Shown piece after piece: positions 42,967 to 55,222 of a stretch of DNA of 64,000 nt. The notes under the pieces were generated by a model. It ran no database searches and was not told the origin of the DNA. It saw only the letters and a program-made list of their open reading frames with translations. The stretch's first letter is position 1. Each line of letters opens with the position of its first letter. Origin of the DNA: Microglena sp. YARC. Taxonomy: Eukaryota; Chlorophyta; Chlorophyceae; Chlamydomonadales; Chlamydomonadaceae. Location: NCBI GenBank assembly GCA_022414725.1, contig CM039464.1:33184218-33248217 (forward strand), written 5' to 3'. The translations under genes and the position numbers were made by a program.

Positions 42967-45515
42967 CTAGGGTAGGTATGGCTGAGTAGTGGCAGGGGTA
43001 GATGACTGTGGGAAGCAGAGGGGGGCAGTGGTGGGTGGTAGGCTGCCAGGGCAGAGTAGTGAGGGATTTAAGAGTCCTGGGTAGGTGATTTGTGTGTCTG
43101 AGGAGGTAAGGGTAGGATGTGTAGGGAGGTTATGTGGTTCCCAGAAGGGTGAGATGCTGAGCATGTGCTGTGACCAGATGTCTGTGAACCCCTGGAGACG
43201 GTTTAGGTATTCAGGTTGGCTGCTTGGGTTGCTGATGATGAGAATGTGGAGCTTGTGGGAGGAGGTAGGGTTGTGATGTTTGCCCCCTAGCCAGGTTTCA
43301 GAGGTGCTGTAGATTTCAGAGAAAGGTCTGGTGTCCACGTGGTGGATCCAGGGGTGGTGCAGAAGTTTCTTGTAGGGGGCATTATAGTTGCCTGGGATGA
43401 GTAAGACAGTGCATGTTGGGATGTGTTGTGCTTCTGCGTGGTCAGCACTGGCTAGAGCCCACCTGAGTGCCTTGTGTGCATCGGTGACGGAGGTAGGGAT
43501 GTCCACCAGTGATCCCCCTGTCCAGATGCTGTGGAAGAGATCCCCGTTGGCTCCAAAGAGCTGGTCAGCTGGGTTTATGGAGGAAAATTCTGCATAGGCA
43601 GAATCTAGGTTGAGTGGAGTAGCAGTGCGGTGATGGGTGATGTTGAGGTGTAGGTTAGCTTGGTGCAGGGCTGAGGGAAGAGTGTAGGTGGAGGCAGGGG
43701 TGTCCTTGTGTCTGGTGTATAGGGCTGCAAGGTCAGGTAAGAATCCTCCTTGTGTGAGTTGGTTCCAAGTTGAAGGGCGTGTAGTTTTATTGTATTCATA
43801 GTGTGTGTGGAGGGAGGTGAGAAGGGTGTTGGTACTATGGCCCACACATTTCCCGGCGGGGTTGTAGAGGAATGTAGTGTCTGCATGCGTGTGGGTTTGC
43901 TGGCCTTCTGAGCCAGTGAGGATGCCAGTTTGGGCTGTGTGTTTGAGTGGTGGTTGGATGTCCCAGGTAGGGTTTCGGTCATGAGTGTCTATGTGAAGAA
44001 GTTTGTGGACAAGGGCATGGTTATCAGCATTGAAGCCAGGTGTAGTGGCCATTGTCCCTGTTGCTGGGAGTTAGTAAGGTGGGAGTCTCTTCTGGGGTTA
44101 AGATGGGTTGTGGTGGTGGGTGTGTCTTTGAAGGCCTGGAGAAGGGTGTCATAGGTGGATTGGCCCAGCATGGTGATGAGGTGGGTGGTGTGGTATGGTT
44201 GTGGTTTCCAGTGGACCTCAGAGGTGGTGGGAGTAATTGGTTTACTGTGAAGGATAGTGTAACCAATTTGGGTATATTGACTGATATGGTCGTTGTGCAT
44301 GGTGATGGGGCCCATTGGAGGTGGGCAGTGGTGGTGATGCTGGTGTCCCTAGTGTCCATGGTCCGTTTGCTGCGCCAGCTGGTGATGCTGAGGGGTGTGT
44401 ACTGGTTACCATAGGTGAGGTGAAGGAGACGGGTAGGGGGGGAAGGGGATCCAGGGGTAGGGTGGAGCATTGCTGCCTTGAGAAGATCAGGGTTGGAGGC
44501 CTTAGTAATGTTGTAGTGCTTAAAGAAGGGCTTGGCTGGGCCGCGGAGGATGGCCTTGCAGAGGTGAAGGCGGGATGCCCAGGTTGTCGCTGCTTCGTTG
44601 TTGCCCCATGCTTTACCGTAATGGTCGACGTTGGCGTTCCATTCGGCTGTGGAGTTGCAGGTGGTCCACGCCCACCATTGTTCCCCGCTGATGTCACGGA
44701 GAGGGTCTGCTGTGTGTAGTCCGCTTCCTTGACAGGAGGTTGCGCTCGGCTGGTGGGGTAGCGCTGAGTTGGGGTGGAGGCCGGCGGGCGACAAACATGT
44801 TCTGCGCATAGGCTGACGGTTTGGGTGGGATGGTGTATGACGAGGTAAGTCGTCGCTGCGGTAATGGAAGAGGGTTGGCATGGCTGAGGGAGGGGAGCAG
44901 GTCGGGGCTGTTGCCAGTGAGGTGTGCTGTAAGGAGGTTGAGGGAGCGCCGATGGTGCTTTGTTACTTTGCCCTGTGTGATAAGAGGGAGATCCGTGGTA
45001 GTGATAAGGTGAGTGCCTGCTGGAGTAACCAGGTCGTGGTATGTATAGATCCCTAGATCGTGGAAGGGAGTCACAAGGGAGACAGGGATGTGAGCAGGTT
45101 GAGGGAGTACTGATTGGATGTTGAGCTTATCCAGGAGTTCTGTGTCATTCCAGGTGTTTTGGATGTTTGAATGGTCTAGGAGTTGAAGTTGCCGGGCAAG
45201 AGATGAGTATTGGAGGAGTTTGGGAGAGAGAGAGGTTGGAGTGAGAGTGTGGAAAGTTTTGAAGGTTTTAGTGAGGAGAGATTTGGTTAGTATGCCCAGG
45301 CGTCCAGTGTCATTCATGGCGTGGGTGAGGGCAGAGGCAGTAATTTGTGTATATTCAGTGAGGAGAGAGGGGATCCCTAGGCCTGCCTCTGTTTTGGGCA
45401 GGTGTAGTGCCCTAGTGGGGAAGGACATGGGAAGGCTGCTGCACAGTTTGACTGTCTTAAGTACTGCTTTATCTATAATGTGGATGTCTGTGAGAGAGAA
45501 GGGGGCTACGATCAT
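42967..45515 (-). CDS. LINE copy 2: RT thumb and long unassigned region
   Basis: Frames 45515-44694 (thumb; LPKTEAGLGIPSLLTEY), 44881-44024 and 44052-42967, shifted by small indels. The 361-codon 3' frame contains the conserved FGANGDLFHSIWTGGS, ALRWALASADHAEAQ and LLIPGNYNAPYKKLLHHP blocks also found in copy 1, plus SEIYSTSETWLGGKHHNP. No known catalytic motif is seen. In both copies this frame ends just before YTDGS, in a frame different from the RNase H, so the boundary may be a real frame change. Confidence 0.6.
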
Positions 45516-45627
45516 AGGGTATTTGATGGCTGCTCTGATGCATTGTGTGATTATACGTATGCATTGTTCAGGGGTTGCCCTGCTTTTAGCTTTGTTGAGT
45601 ATATGTAGGCCCTTGGTGTGAATAATG

Positions 45628-47432
45628 TCAAGGGTGGCATGCAGTTGGGTTTTTCCAGTTGAGGGTGAGAGAGATGTGGACTCCTAAGTATTTGTAGGCT
45701 ATATCTGGTGGTTGATAAGTGGCATATGTGTCTCCAAGGGTTATTTTGTCCTGGAGTCTTTGTTTGAGGATATCATTGTGGGTGGGGTTTGAGGGGTGTG
45801 TCTTGTGAAGGATGCCACTGACCACACATTTGGTAGCATTGAGAGGGATGCCAGACCAGGTGCTGAACAGTTGGACTTTACCACATTGGATGCGGAGGTC
45901 CTCGACCGTTCCAGTGAGGACTGCGGTGTCATCCGCATACCCCAGGCTGCTGGTGAGGTGCTCGTCAGCCTCCGCGGTGGGAAGGGAGGCAGCGCGGTAT
46001 CCCTGCCTCCTGAGCATAGCCATCGGTGGAGGGGTTCAATAAAGATGATGAAGAGGAGAGGGGAGAGTGTGTCCCCTTGGATGGATCCCCTGGTGATGGG
46101 GATGGGTTGACCAGGTGTGTTGTTAAGGAGGATGTGAGTGTTGGAGTTGGTGTAGATCCCTTTGACTGTGTCTATGGTGTCGTGGGTGAATCCAAGGTTG
46201 TGCATAATGCAAAGAAGTTTTTGGTGATCTATCATGTTGAAGGCAGAGCTAAAGTCAAAGTAAGCTGCGTACAAGTCTTGTTGGAAGAGGGAGGCATCCT
46301 CTATGTTGTGAAGGAGGTTGAGGAGCTGCCTATAGGTGCTCTTGTCTTTTCTGAATCCCTCTTGGCAGGTGCTGAGAATATGATTGGTTTCTGAGTAGGT
46401 GGAAATTGTGTTGGTGATGAGAGAGGTCCAGAGTTTTAGCCACAGAATTGTTTAAGTCCTATGGGTCTATAGTTCTGGGGAAGGTATGGGTCAGATTTTT
46501 TTGTAAAGCATAACTGTGTGAGAAGTTTTCCAGCAGTCTGGGGTTTCTCCCAGGATCCAGGAGATTTGCATAAGTTTGTGAATGACAGTGTGCATTTCGG
46601 TGGGGAGACACATCAGTAATTCATTGGGTATCCCATCTGGTCCTGTGGCTTTTATTTGTGGCCAGTTTTCTGATGCAGTCGGTGTAGGCAGTTGGAGATG
46701 AGAGGTAGGTGTAGGGTGAGGCAGTATGCTGAATAGAGGTGGCGGGGGTTTCGAGTTGAAATTTGTCAGTGTGTGTTTCCCAGGGGGGAGGGGTGGAGTA
46801 GGCAGCGTAGTTGCCATTGGGTGGGGGCACAGGGGGGGACATGAGTTTTGCCCATGTGTTTGGTCAAAAGGTCAAGGAGATCGTTAGTTTTAGTATGTAG
46901 GGTTCCAGTTTGCTGGTTAAGAAGGACAGTGGGAGAGTGGGGTTGGCCGTCTGGTTTGAAGATGTGTCTATGCATAACCCGCGCCTGTGTATTAAGGCGA
47001 TGGCGAAACTTCTTGATGGCCTTGGTGCTTCTTTCCTCCTTTTGCAGGGCTTGGATAGTGCGTAGCTCCTGGATAGTGTGTTGTATGTCATCAGTGAAGT
47101 GATTGACGGTATTGGGTAAGAAGGGGGTTGTGGAGGAGGAGAAGTTGGACTTGCGTTTTAGTTTGTAGAGGGCAGTCTGGGGGAAAGGATGGGGAAGAGC
47201 GCAGGTTATCATATCCAGATTGGTCCATGGAGTAGGATTGGGTGCGGAGAGTTTTAATGTGTTTCACGTGTTGGTTAAGTTGTTGGTAGGATTTAGCTGT
47301 CTTTCTGGGAAGGAAGATGCCAGAAATGGTTTGTTTAGTGGGGCAAGTCTCTATCATGATACTGAGGGCTTGATGCAGGGTGGTCATAAGGTGGTCGGCC
47401 ATACTGTTGAGGTCTTCTGGAAGTGCAGTCAT
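45628..47432 (-). CDS. LINE copy 2: reverse transcriptase
   Basis: Motif A to motif B is continuous here (AAYFDFSSAFNMIDH, then THDTIDTVKGIYTNS, then GSIQGDTLSPLLF), unlike copy 1. GYADDTAVL has YADD at 45928-45939. Copy-specific indels near 46020 (before YADD), 46500 and 46650 split the frame elsewhere. The upstream finger region keeps CQEGFRKDKSTYRQLL and LYKKIDP-like sequence. Confidence 0.88.
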
Positions 47433-47529
47433 CAGTTCCTGCCGGATGGATTGAATGTGAGAGGCAGTCCTGTCTTCCCAAGAAGGTCCTGAGCAGTTTG
47501 CCAGGCGGATTCTATGTTAGTGTGGGAGC

Positions 47530-48700
47530 TCAGAAATTGGTGGAGGTATTGAGTAGTGATGGCTTGCCTAGTTTTCTCTTTGTCTGATTGTTTAAGAGGG
47601 AGGAGGAGCTGAGGGAGGTGTAGGTGTTGGTTGGAGGTATGGCAGGAGGGGGAAGGAGAGTGGAGGTGAGGCGTTGCTCAAGTGCATGGTGGTCTAGGGT
47701 GTCCCCCATTTGGTGGGTGCTTTCAGTGGTGTGGGTGCCCGGAGGTGGGTTGATGAGCAGGATATCATCAATACGACTGCTGTAGGGGGTGTTGTTGCTG
47801 CAAGAAAAATATGTGTGAGGTCTGGGTTGTGGTTGTGGAGTGATACAGAGTTGAGAAATGTGTTGCTGGTGAGAAATGTCATCTGGATATTTGGTTAGAC
47901 TGCTTCTGTCAGTGGTGTGGCATGTGGCATTCCAGTCCCCTGCTAGGATGTAGTGGTGGGTAGGATTTTTCTCAGTAATGTGGTGGATGTAGGAGTAGAT
48001 GTGCTCTCTTTTGAGGGCATTGTTACAGGGCATGTAGACGCCCAGGACATGGGTTATGTTGTTTATGGTTTGGTGGGTAATGTGTCCAGAGAGTTCGACT
48101 GGAGTTTCATGATTGACTGGGTGAGCAGTGACTGTTTTCCTGATTAGTGTAATGACCCCTGCTGAGGGGGTGACTATTTTGTCAGGGCTGGTAGCTTGGA
48201 GAGTAGTTTTGCTGTTGTGGTGGAAGTGATAATCATGCATGTCTGATTTAATCATGTTTAGAATGGATTTTCTGTGTGAGAGTAGTTTGGTTTCAGTGAG
48301 AATTATTATATCATTATCCCTGGATCTAATGTGATCATAGATGACTTCCCAGGAGGATCCAATTCCCCTGCAGTTGATAGTGGTGATGTTGGTGTCATTA
48401 AGAATGTGCTCCTGCTGTTGGACAGGGTGGTCTGAGGTTTGTTCAGAATATTTAGGCTTACTACGTTTCTCCGGTGAGGTGGGCTTGGTAGTGCTGATGG
48501 ACTGCTGCTTCTTGGCTGAGGGGGAGCTCCAGGGATCCAGGTCTGTCTGAGCTTGTTGTATTCAGGGATGTAGGCCTGCTGGGGGTGGGGAGCCTTGCTG
48601 CCTGTATTGGGGAGGGAAGGTCGCTTCGTGACCGTTTTTTAGTGGTGGTGGTTTTCTTGGATTTTTTTTAGGTTTTTTTGGTAGAGGTGTAGGGTTTCTT
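47530..48700 (-). CDS. LINE copy 2: APE-type endonuclease
   Basis: From about 48470 the frame reads through TINCRGIGSSWEV and ILTETK without the T-run insertion seen in copy 1. It then continues with GVYMPCNNALKRE, LAGDWNATCHTTDR, SRIDDILLINPPPG and DHHALEQRL. All catalytic positions of the EEP fold are kept. It ends in a frameshift near 47530, just before the RT fingers. Confidence 0.88.
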
Positions 48701-49750
48701 ATGTTTTGTGTGGGATTCATCCTCAGATACTAGATAGATAACATCATCTTCGTCTGTGGGTGTTTCAGTGTTATTTTGAGTGGTAGGGATTGTTTGATCT
48801 GGTGGTGAAGGTGGGTAGATTGGTGTAGGTGTTGATCTGTTGAGAGTCGTCTAGGATGGTATCATTGGTATTAGGGTGGGGATTGGTTGGATCAAAATAG
48901 AGATCAGGTTGAAATGGATGGCCATGGAAGGAGGGTGTAGCCTGGCTAAGAGTGTAGATGCACCCCTGGAGCTGGTGCCAGTCTTGGGGGGTTAGGATGG
49001 TGGGTCCAGAGAGTTCAGAGTCAAGGTTGTACCATTTATTGTTGTAGTATTTGATAGTGATTGCATGACCATAGCCATTGGACCAGTAGTGCAGTATGAA
49101 TTTGGTGCTATTGATGGGAATTCTGCTAAGAATTTGTTGTTTGGTGCTACCAAGTTGGATGCCTGTTTCATAGTTTTCTTCAGTGTTAGGAGATGAGGTG
49201 TGTAGTGGTGTGTATGGGTGGTTCCTGTGGCTGACCAGGTATCCAGTGCCAGTCTGCCTGGTGAAGGTGTAGTAGTCAATAAGGGCATTATTATAGTTTC
49301 CAGAGGGGTTGAGAAAATATGATCCATAACCTTCCAGTGATTATCAGTGGCTTCTAGTGACTTGAGTGTGGAGTTTGTTAGCAAAGTCTAGGACTAGGTT
49401 GATATCCATGGCTTTGTATCCAAGGTGGGCGTTGATGGAGTGAATTTGGCAGTGGGAGGCTGTTTGGGCTTCCCAGTATGGGGCAGACTCAGACTTACTT
49501 TGTAGGCGTCTGCTTCCTCTGGGTCTACCTCCTCTGAGTGTGGGGGGTGTAGGAGGAGTGGAGAGGGGCAGCTGTAGGGTACTTACTGCTGTGAGCATCT
49601 TCCTGAGTGTCTGAGCTGTCTATGGGTAGAGTGAGAGCAGGAGAGATAGGGGAGGGAAGAGTGCAGGCAAGGTTTAATCTGTTACAGGTTGTAATCTCAG
49701 CACAGGAGTGGCAGGCTGTGCCTTTGGTCTGGCAGGGACTATGATAAGGA
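48700..49750 (-). pseudogene. LINE copy 2: Josephin-like domain, frameshifted
   Basis: The catalytic-cysteine segment (SHCQIHSINAHLGYKAMD) is read in the frame ending at 49344. The His/Asp segment (codons for GHAITIKYYNNKWYNLDS, near 49010-49070) is in another frame because of indels near 49335-49350. Key codons match copy 1, so both copies descend from one active-looking domain. This copy could not make the protease in one piece. Confidence 0.7.
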
Positions 49751-49807
49751 GATAGTGTCCAGAGGGGCTCATATCCATGTATATTTTTCCTATTCTTGTT
49801 GCTCTTG

Positions 49808-51200
49808 CTATGGATGTTTCCACTGAGACAGTGGGTAGTGCTGATAAGAAGAGAGAGCAGGAGGAGCAGTGCTGTTATCCAGAGGTCCAGGGGGTTTGCT
49901 ACTTTCCTGTGTCCCTTGTAGGTGGTGGCTTTGGGGTAGGCCTTGTTGGCTGTGGTGCTGGCAACCTGTGGAGTGGTGAGTGTTTTGATGTTGTTGTTTT
50001 TTGGTGGCAGGGATGCAGATGTAGAAGGTACTATAGGGTTTGGTTTGATTGGGGTTTACCTTGAGAGCAGCTGTTTGGAGGAAGCTGCTCCAGTCATTTC
50101 CCAGTTCAGGGTCTGCTGGGGTGTTGCAGTGCTCACTGGTGATGGCACCTGCTCCAAAGATGTCATCATCATTAGCGGCTTCGTAGGGTGCAGGTGGCCA
50201 GGCTGCAGGTGGGTCAGGGGTTGCATGGTTGAGGAGCATGTCAACAATGGCCTTCTGGTAGGTGGTGACATGGTACTCGGGGGGGTGTCCATCCAGGGAG
50301 GTCTTGAGAGCCTTCCATTGGTCCAGGTCACCCTTGGTGTGGGGGTCAAGGGGGCCTTCTCTCCCTTGGCGGAATTCTTGGAGATCTCTCTCCTGATCAT
50401 CCAAGTGGCCAGGCAGTTCCAGATCTTGCCTGGCTTGCCCTTGGTCATGGCAGGGTCGTAGTCAGGGAGGAAGGAGGGCCTGAGGGTGTAGGTAGAGCCA
50501 CCAGAATGGAGGATGCCTCTGGTGGAGAGGAAGGTTATCAGGACTGTAGCTCTGTTTAAGAGCATGAGGTGGATGCCTCGGTTGGCTTGTGTTGACCTGG
50601 TGATAGGATCATGTAAGTGGAGGGGGATGCCCTCCCTGGTGACAAGGGAGTTGTTAATGTGAGCAGCAGTGGTGACATCATAGCTGCAGATATTTTCCCT
50701 GGAGATGATGTCCCATAGGTCTGGTGAGTGTAGGTCCTCATCAAGGCCCTCCAGCTCCTTGGGGAACATCCTCCTCAGAGTAGCGAGGTAGTGCCTGTTG
50801 GATTCCATGATGGCTTGGTGCAGTCCAAGGCGGTCTTCAAGGTTGACAATCTGGTCAGTCTTCAAGATCACTGAGCACTGGTAGGCATCTGAGGGGATGT
50901 GAGAGGGACTGATGAAGAGGCTGTAGTGGCCAGTCCTCCTGATGTGGAGGGGGAGCAGGGACTCAATGGACTCCTTGATTGCGGGAGTGGGCGCACATGG
51001 CGCTGGTGACAGTCCTGTTGTCGCGAGTGGTCTCTACCATCATGAAGTTGAGTGAGTTATGCAATGTAATGGTGGCGACTTGGTCTTCTGTGTTAATCAA
51101 GGCAAGCTGGAGGATGACCTCGAGCTTCACAAGCTAGTTGGGTTTGTCTTCTGCTTCGATGTTCCTCCAGTCGGAGTGCATGTAAGCTTCAGAGGCTCGG
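49808..51200 (-). pseudogene. LINE copy 2: second ORF, broken
   Basis: Counterpart of 11352-12863. Conserved stretches (MLLNRATVLITFLSTRGILH, RRMFPKELEGLDEDLHSPDL) are intact, but indels near 50360-50410, near 50890 and near 51000 split the frame, and the 5' end is removed by the 170-bp deletion. Same unknown function. Confidence 0.6.
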
Positions 51201-51224
51201 CGAACCTCCTCGATGTCGTGGAAG

Positions 51225-52839
51225 TCAGGGTTGGAGAGGGGTGTGTGGAGAGTTAGTGACATCTGTGCCCTGTGCTTCTGTCATATGCTCATCTCCCCCT
51301 TCAGCTAGGGGGTCTGGAGATGCCCCTGGGCTGGTGGGTGTGCAGGGTTGGTTGTTCTGCCGGGGGATAGTGGGGGATGGGTACAAGTGTTGTGGCAGTA
51401 GGTGCAGTGGGTTGCTCTGAGAGGACACTTCCACTGGGAGTATGGGTGGAGATCCTGGGCCTGCTGACAAACATCAATGATCTGCCAGGCAGGGTTTCTG
51501 GTGGACTGCCCAGGGAGGTAAGTCTAGTGATGATGATGTTGGCTCTAGAGATGGTGCCCTTGGGATAGAGGCTCTCACTGTCTTCAATATTGACTAAGAT
51601 TTTGCAGGGAATGAGGTGGTTGGTGTTTACTAGAGGGGTGAGAGTGGGTACCCCTGTTCTCAAGGTTTCTGCTTTTGGATAGGACTGCAAAGTTGCAGAG
51701 GTGTTTTGATAGTCAGGAGGGGGAGTTTGTGCAGGTGAGTGGCATGAATGTGGACTGTTACTTTCCACTCTACAGGTGTAGTAGGGGTGCTGCGGACTTG
51801 ATCGACATGCTTCTCACTGATGTCGCCAGCCAGTATGCCAGGGGGCATCTGGCGGAATGCTGCGTTGACATGCCTAGCAACAGAGTCAGGGGTGGTGCAA
51901 GCCAAGGCATTGTCAGGGAAGAAGCCGGGTCTAGGCCTGTTTGGTAAGCCTCATGCTGGTGGTGTTGCCAACAATGCCTCCCAGCACCACCTTGATAATC
52001 TTGGCATCTTGGGGAATGCCGTGGATGGGGTAAGTCACAACTTCAATAGGACTCTCACCTTCGCCGCGATGGACGGTATTATCCCAGTAAGGGTGGAATT
52101 GGGGGAGATGTTGGTTTGGATGGAGTGTGTTGTTGCAGAGCAGGGAGACGCAGCGATGGTCGGATGGAGGTTGAGGGTCGGTGCGTGAGTACAGGTCGTT
52201 ACTGGGAGGCACGACTCGTAGTTCTCACCTGTGAGGAGCTTGGATTGGTAGGGGCCATATCGAGCATAGTATCGTTGGAGGGTTGTGGGCTTGAGAGTTG
52301 CAAGTGTTGCGGTGTAGGAAGGCTGTGCTTGTTAGGAGGATAAGAAGGACGACGATGTGGATCGTCGCGTTGGAGATGGAAACTTTTCCATAGTAGGGTT
52401 GGTGGTGGTTTTTGAATGTTTGATGCTGGAGGTGGAGATGATATTTTTTTTTATGGTGGTCAGGATTCGTCGGAGGGTAGTGACGATCTTAGTGGGATTT
52501 GGTATGCAGGTGCCCCATCCTGGAATATCTGTATAGCAGGTGTTCCAGGATCGCTTCGCGACAGCGTGTCCGCTCGAAACGTGGTGTTGTTCTTCTTGAT
52601 TGGTGTAGATTTGTAATCCGCCCGGTATGGGGATTTGGTGGTAGAAATTTGGTTGGGTGATGCTGGCAGTGGCGTTGGGCGCTTTGATATTCCCTACCTT
52701 TTCCCATGGGTTTTGCTGCGCTCTGGTGCTTCCAGAGCGCTGCTTCCCTGGATTCGAACTGCTTGCTCGCCGACAATTGAGATGGATCACTTTGGAGGAG
52801 GTGGAGGTGGGGAGCGGTGGATCTGAGATGGGGGCACAT
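51225..52839 (-). pseudogene. LINE copy 2: ORF1 (gag-like), deleted and frameshifted
   Basis: Keeps AFRQMPPGILAGDISEKHVDQV and the 5' segment EQFESREAALWK-like (here SKQFESREAALWK) but lacks about 336 bp in the middle. The joined ends share no GT-AG boundary, so this is a deletion and not a spliced intron. Confidence 0.55.
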
Positions 52840-52984
52840 TGCTCATTTCCCTCGCGGGTGTGATCGTTTACAAAAGCCTAGCGTCGCGGCATTCCGAATC
52901 CAGTTTCCGCTAATGCGGAGGGGAAGTAGCGCCTACGAAATTTGCTCTCGAAGTTTGTCGGTTATATTTGGTATAGAGCCCTGG

Positions 52985-53984
52985 GCAAAGGTATTTAACT
53001 GGTATTCAGAGTCTGTCCCTAATGGTAAACTTGTCGATGAAGATCTATCTCTTCGCACTGTTGATGAATATATAGGATTAGATTTTAACAAACACTATGC
53101 TTCATGTTTGATACATATTTTGAAAACAATGGGTTTTCCAATTGTTCACCCATGGGATACATTCCAAGCTAATGAAAACAGACCTATCAACAATGAGTTC
53201 TTGCATGTTGTGAAATAACTAAAAAAACACAATATATACATTAAAGAACGTATGTTACTATACGGTTACGAAGTGTTACAACTAAAATCAATGAACGTCG
53301 AATATAGCGTATTATCATATTTAGAAGTTCTATGGGTTAAGTGTGAAGAGCTGGGAGATGTAGTGTCTCGTGTTTTGATGAAAAATATGAAGATATCCAC
53401 TAAAACTTAGAAAGGAAATCCCAAATAAAATTTCTGGATTATTGGGAAAGGAAATACAACACCGTAAGACACTCGGCTGTATTTACAAAATATGATGACG
53501 CTTGCATTTACTCGCGAAGAGAAGGTAATTCATCTTTCGTAATCAAATTAATGGAAAATTTATATATAGTAAGTACAACAAAAAAAACAGAACAAGCGGG
53601 TTTTTAACAATGAGAATAGCTATTGTCAACAGAGCAAGATTCCAACTAAGACCAATTGATAGAAACATTTGTCTAAATCAAACATCGAGGTTAAGGCCGT
53701 CAAAACAGATGCTATATATGCTTTGAAAGAAGGAAACGATTTCAGTTGCATCGAACACCTTATTGGAAACGAACTGGGGGTCAATTGAAATGGGAGAACA
53801 AATCGATGCCACCAAATAATCATATTGAACATCGCCCAGAGTGCTGGAGATCCCATTACCAGTCTTTAGGGGAGGATGAAAAACCTAATCCTACACATCC
53901 CAAGAAAATCAAACAATATATTCAAACCAATCTAGACGAATATGTTTAATATATAATATATAACCATATGTAGAACCACCAAGT
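52985..53984 (+). pseudogene. DNA-polymerase-like protein, C-terminal part (heavily frameshifted)
   Basis: Resumes after LINE copy 2 as VFNWYSESVPNGKLVDEDLS. A family-B-like motif A candidate, YIGLDFNKHYASCL, is at about 53066-53107 (Asp codon near 53081). In shifted frames there follow TKKTEQAGF and IVNRARFQL (motif-B-like region), then VKTDAIYALKEG near 53699 as the motif C candidate (Asp in KTD), then WENKSMPPNNHIEH. At least five frame changes are needed between 53220 and 53960. Family assignment is inference from motif order; no protein-primed hallmark was identified. Confidence 0.55.
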
Positions 53985-55222
53985 ACAAAAAAGGTAAAAA
54001 ATAAGACATTTGTTAACGGTCTAGCTGGTTGTGGCAAATCTTACGCTACAATTGTATATGCATTAAAAAGGTTTAAACCACACCAGATATTGGTAGTGGC
54101 TCCCTGGAATTCACAAGTTAGAGATGCTCTCAAGAAGAACACTGGTATCAAACGCATGTACATTTCACAGCCTCATGGGATTTGATCATGATGGAATAAA
54201 ACACTAAGGTTGTAATTCAATGGAAGAAATTGAATGCGTTATCTTTGAGGAAAAAATGTTGCTCACAAGAAGAAATCTGTTGACGTATACAAGTTTATGC
54301 AGAATAATGATGATATTTTTATATTGGCTAACGGCGACTCTCAAAACAACTGGAATCCATAGGTGATGACGTAAGCACTGATATTAAAAACGACATATAT
54401 CACAAAAAAAATGTTCAATTGGACAATGACCGTTAACAGAGAATCATCGATTGGAAACAGAATGGAAGATAAATTGAAAATGATTGAATTTTTTCAATGA
54501 CCTATTTCATTCTGATTTGGGTGTTTATGCAACTATCTTGAAGCATTTCCCAAAAAAGATATTGAAATCATTGGAAGACCTCAAAGAACTGGGTATTAAT
54601 AAAGCGATCACACATCGAGATACTAGTTGAATAGTGTCAACAAATATCTAGAACAGGTCTGATTGACAAGAAAAAGATAGAGAAAGCTGATAACTCAAGA
54701 ACTGGACATGGAATCAATATCATTACAAAACCAGGCAATTGATCTGCAAAACAACAATTTAATAACAGAGTGGCAAAGGATCATGCGCAAAGCGCTTCCA
54801 GGATTCTCCTAAAACCAAGAAGCGTGAAGAAGATGAGAAAATGCGTCCCAACTACAGATACATTATTGTTGGACAACCAATATAACATTTCACGCTGCAA
54901 GATGTTCAGACGAAGAACACATTAGACCGTCGATATCCCCTATGACATGATGTCGAAACATTTCAACAAACTATCACACGCTGGGCACTTGCCATTCAGA
55001 AACAAGGTGCTTGTAGTTTGATGATAGAAATTTGTCATTTGCGACATGAGTATTTATAACAGACAATCCGCTGGGCCCTACTGTGCTGTCTCAGGTGTGT
55101 CCGGGTTATCTGACGTGTATTTCTTAAGACTTTGACTTGAAGGAATCGGAACTTGATAGAGTTCTTCAACGGGAAGATTTGCGGCTTACAAGAAACAAGA
55201 CAGGAAACGAGACAATAACTTC
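53985..55222 (+). pseudogene. Superfamily 1 helicase, frameshifted
   Basis: Walker A GLAGCGKSYAT at 54018-54050, then ILVVAPWNSQ (motif Ia), TFHSLMGFD, VIFEE (Walker B variant, near 54236), ILANGDSQNN (motif III, near 54330) and LTENHRLETEW (near 54433). This is the order of RecD/Pif1-like SF1 helicases. It would unwind DNA during element replication. Whether it was fused to the polymerase cannot be settled because the ~60 bp between them hold stops and an AT repeat. Frame changes recur every 100-200 bases. Confidence 0.7.

Larger units (their letters stand above)
41308..52984 (-). mobile_element. Full-length dual-endonuclease LINE, copy 2 (11.7 kb)
   Basis: Same family as 2920-15090. TSD GCAAAGGTA at 41299-41307 and 52985-52993, so the insertion site lies within a codon run of the polymerase gene. 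It is 494 bp shorter than copy 1, almost wholly because of two deletions: about 336 bp of ORF1 (junction near 52042) and about 170 bp across the ORF1/second-ORF boundary (junction near 51226). The 3' tail has the same CAATTT-type repeat. Indels differ between copies, so intact frames can be told by comparison. Confidence 0.93.
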
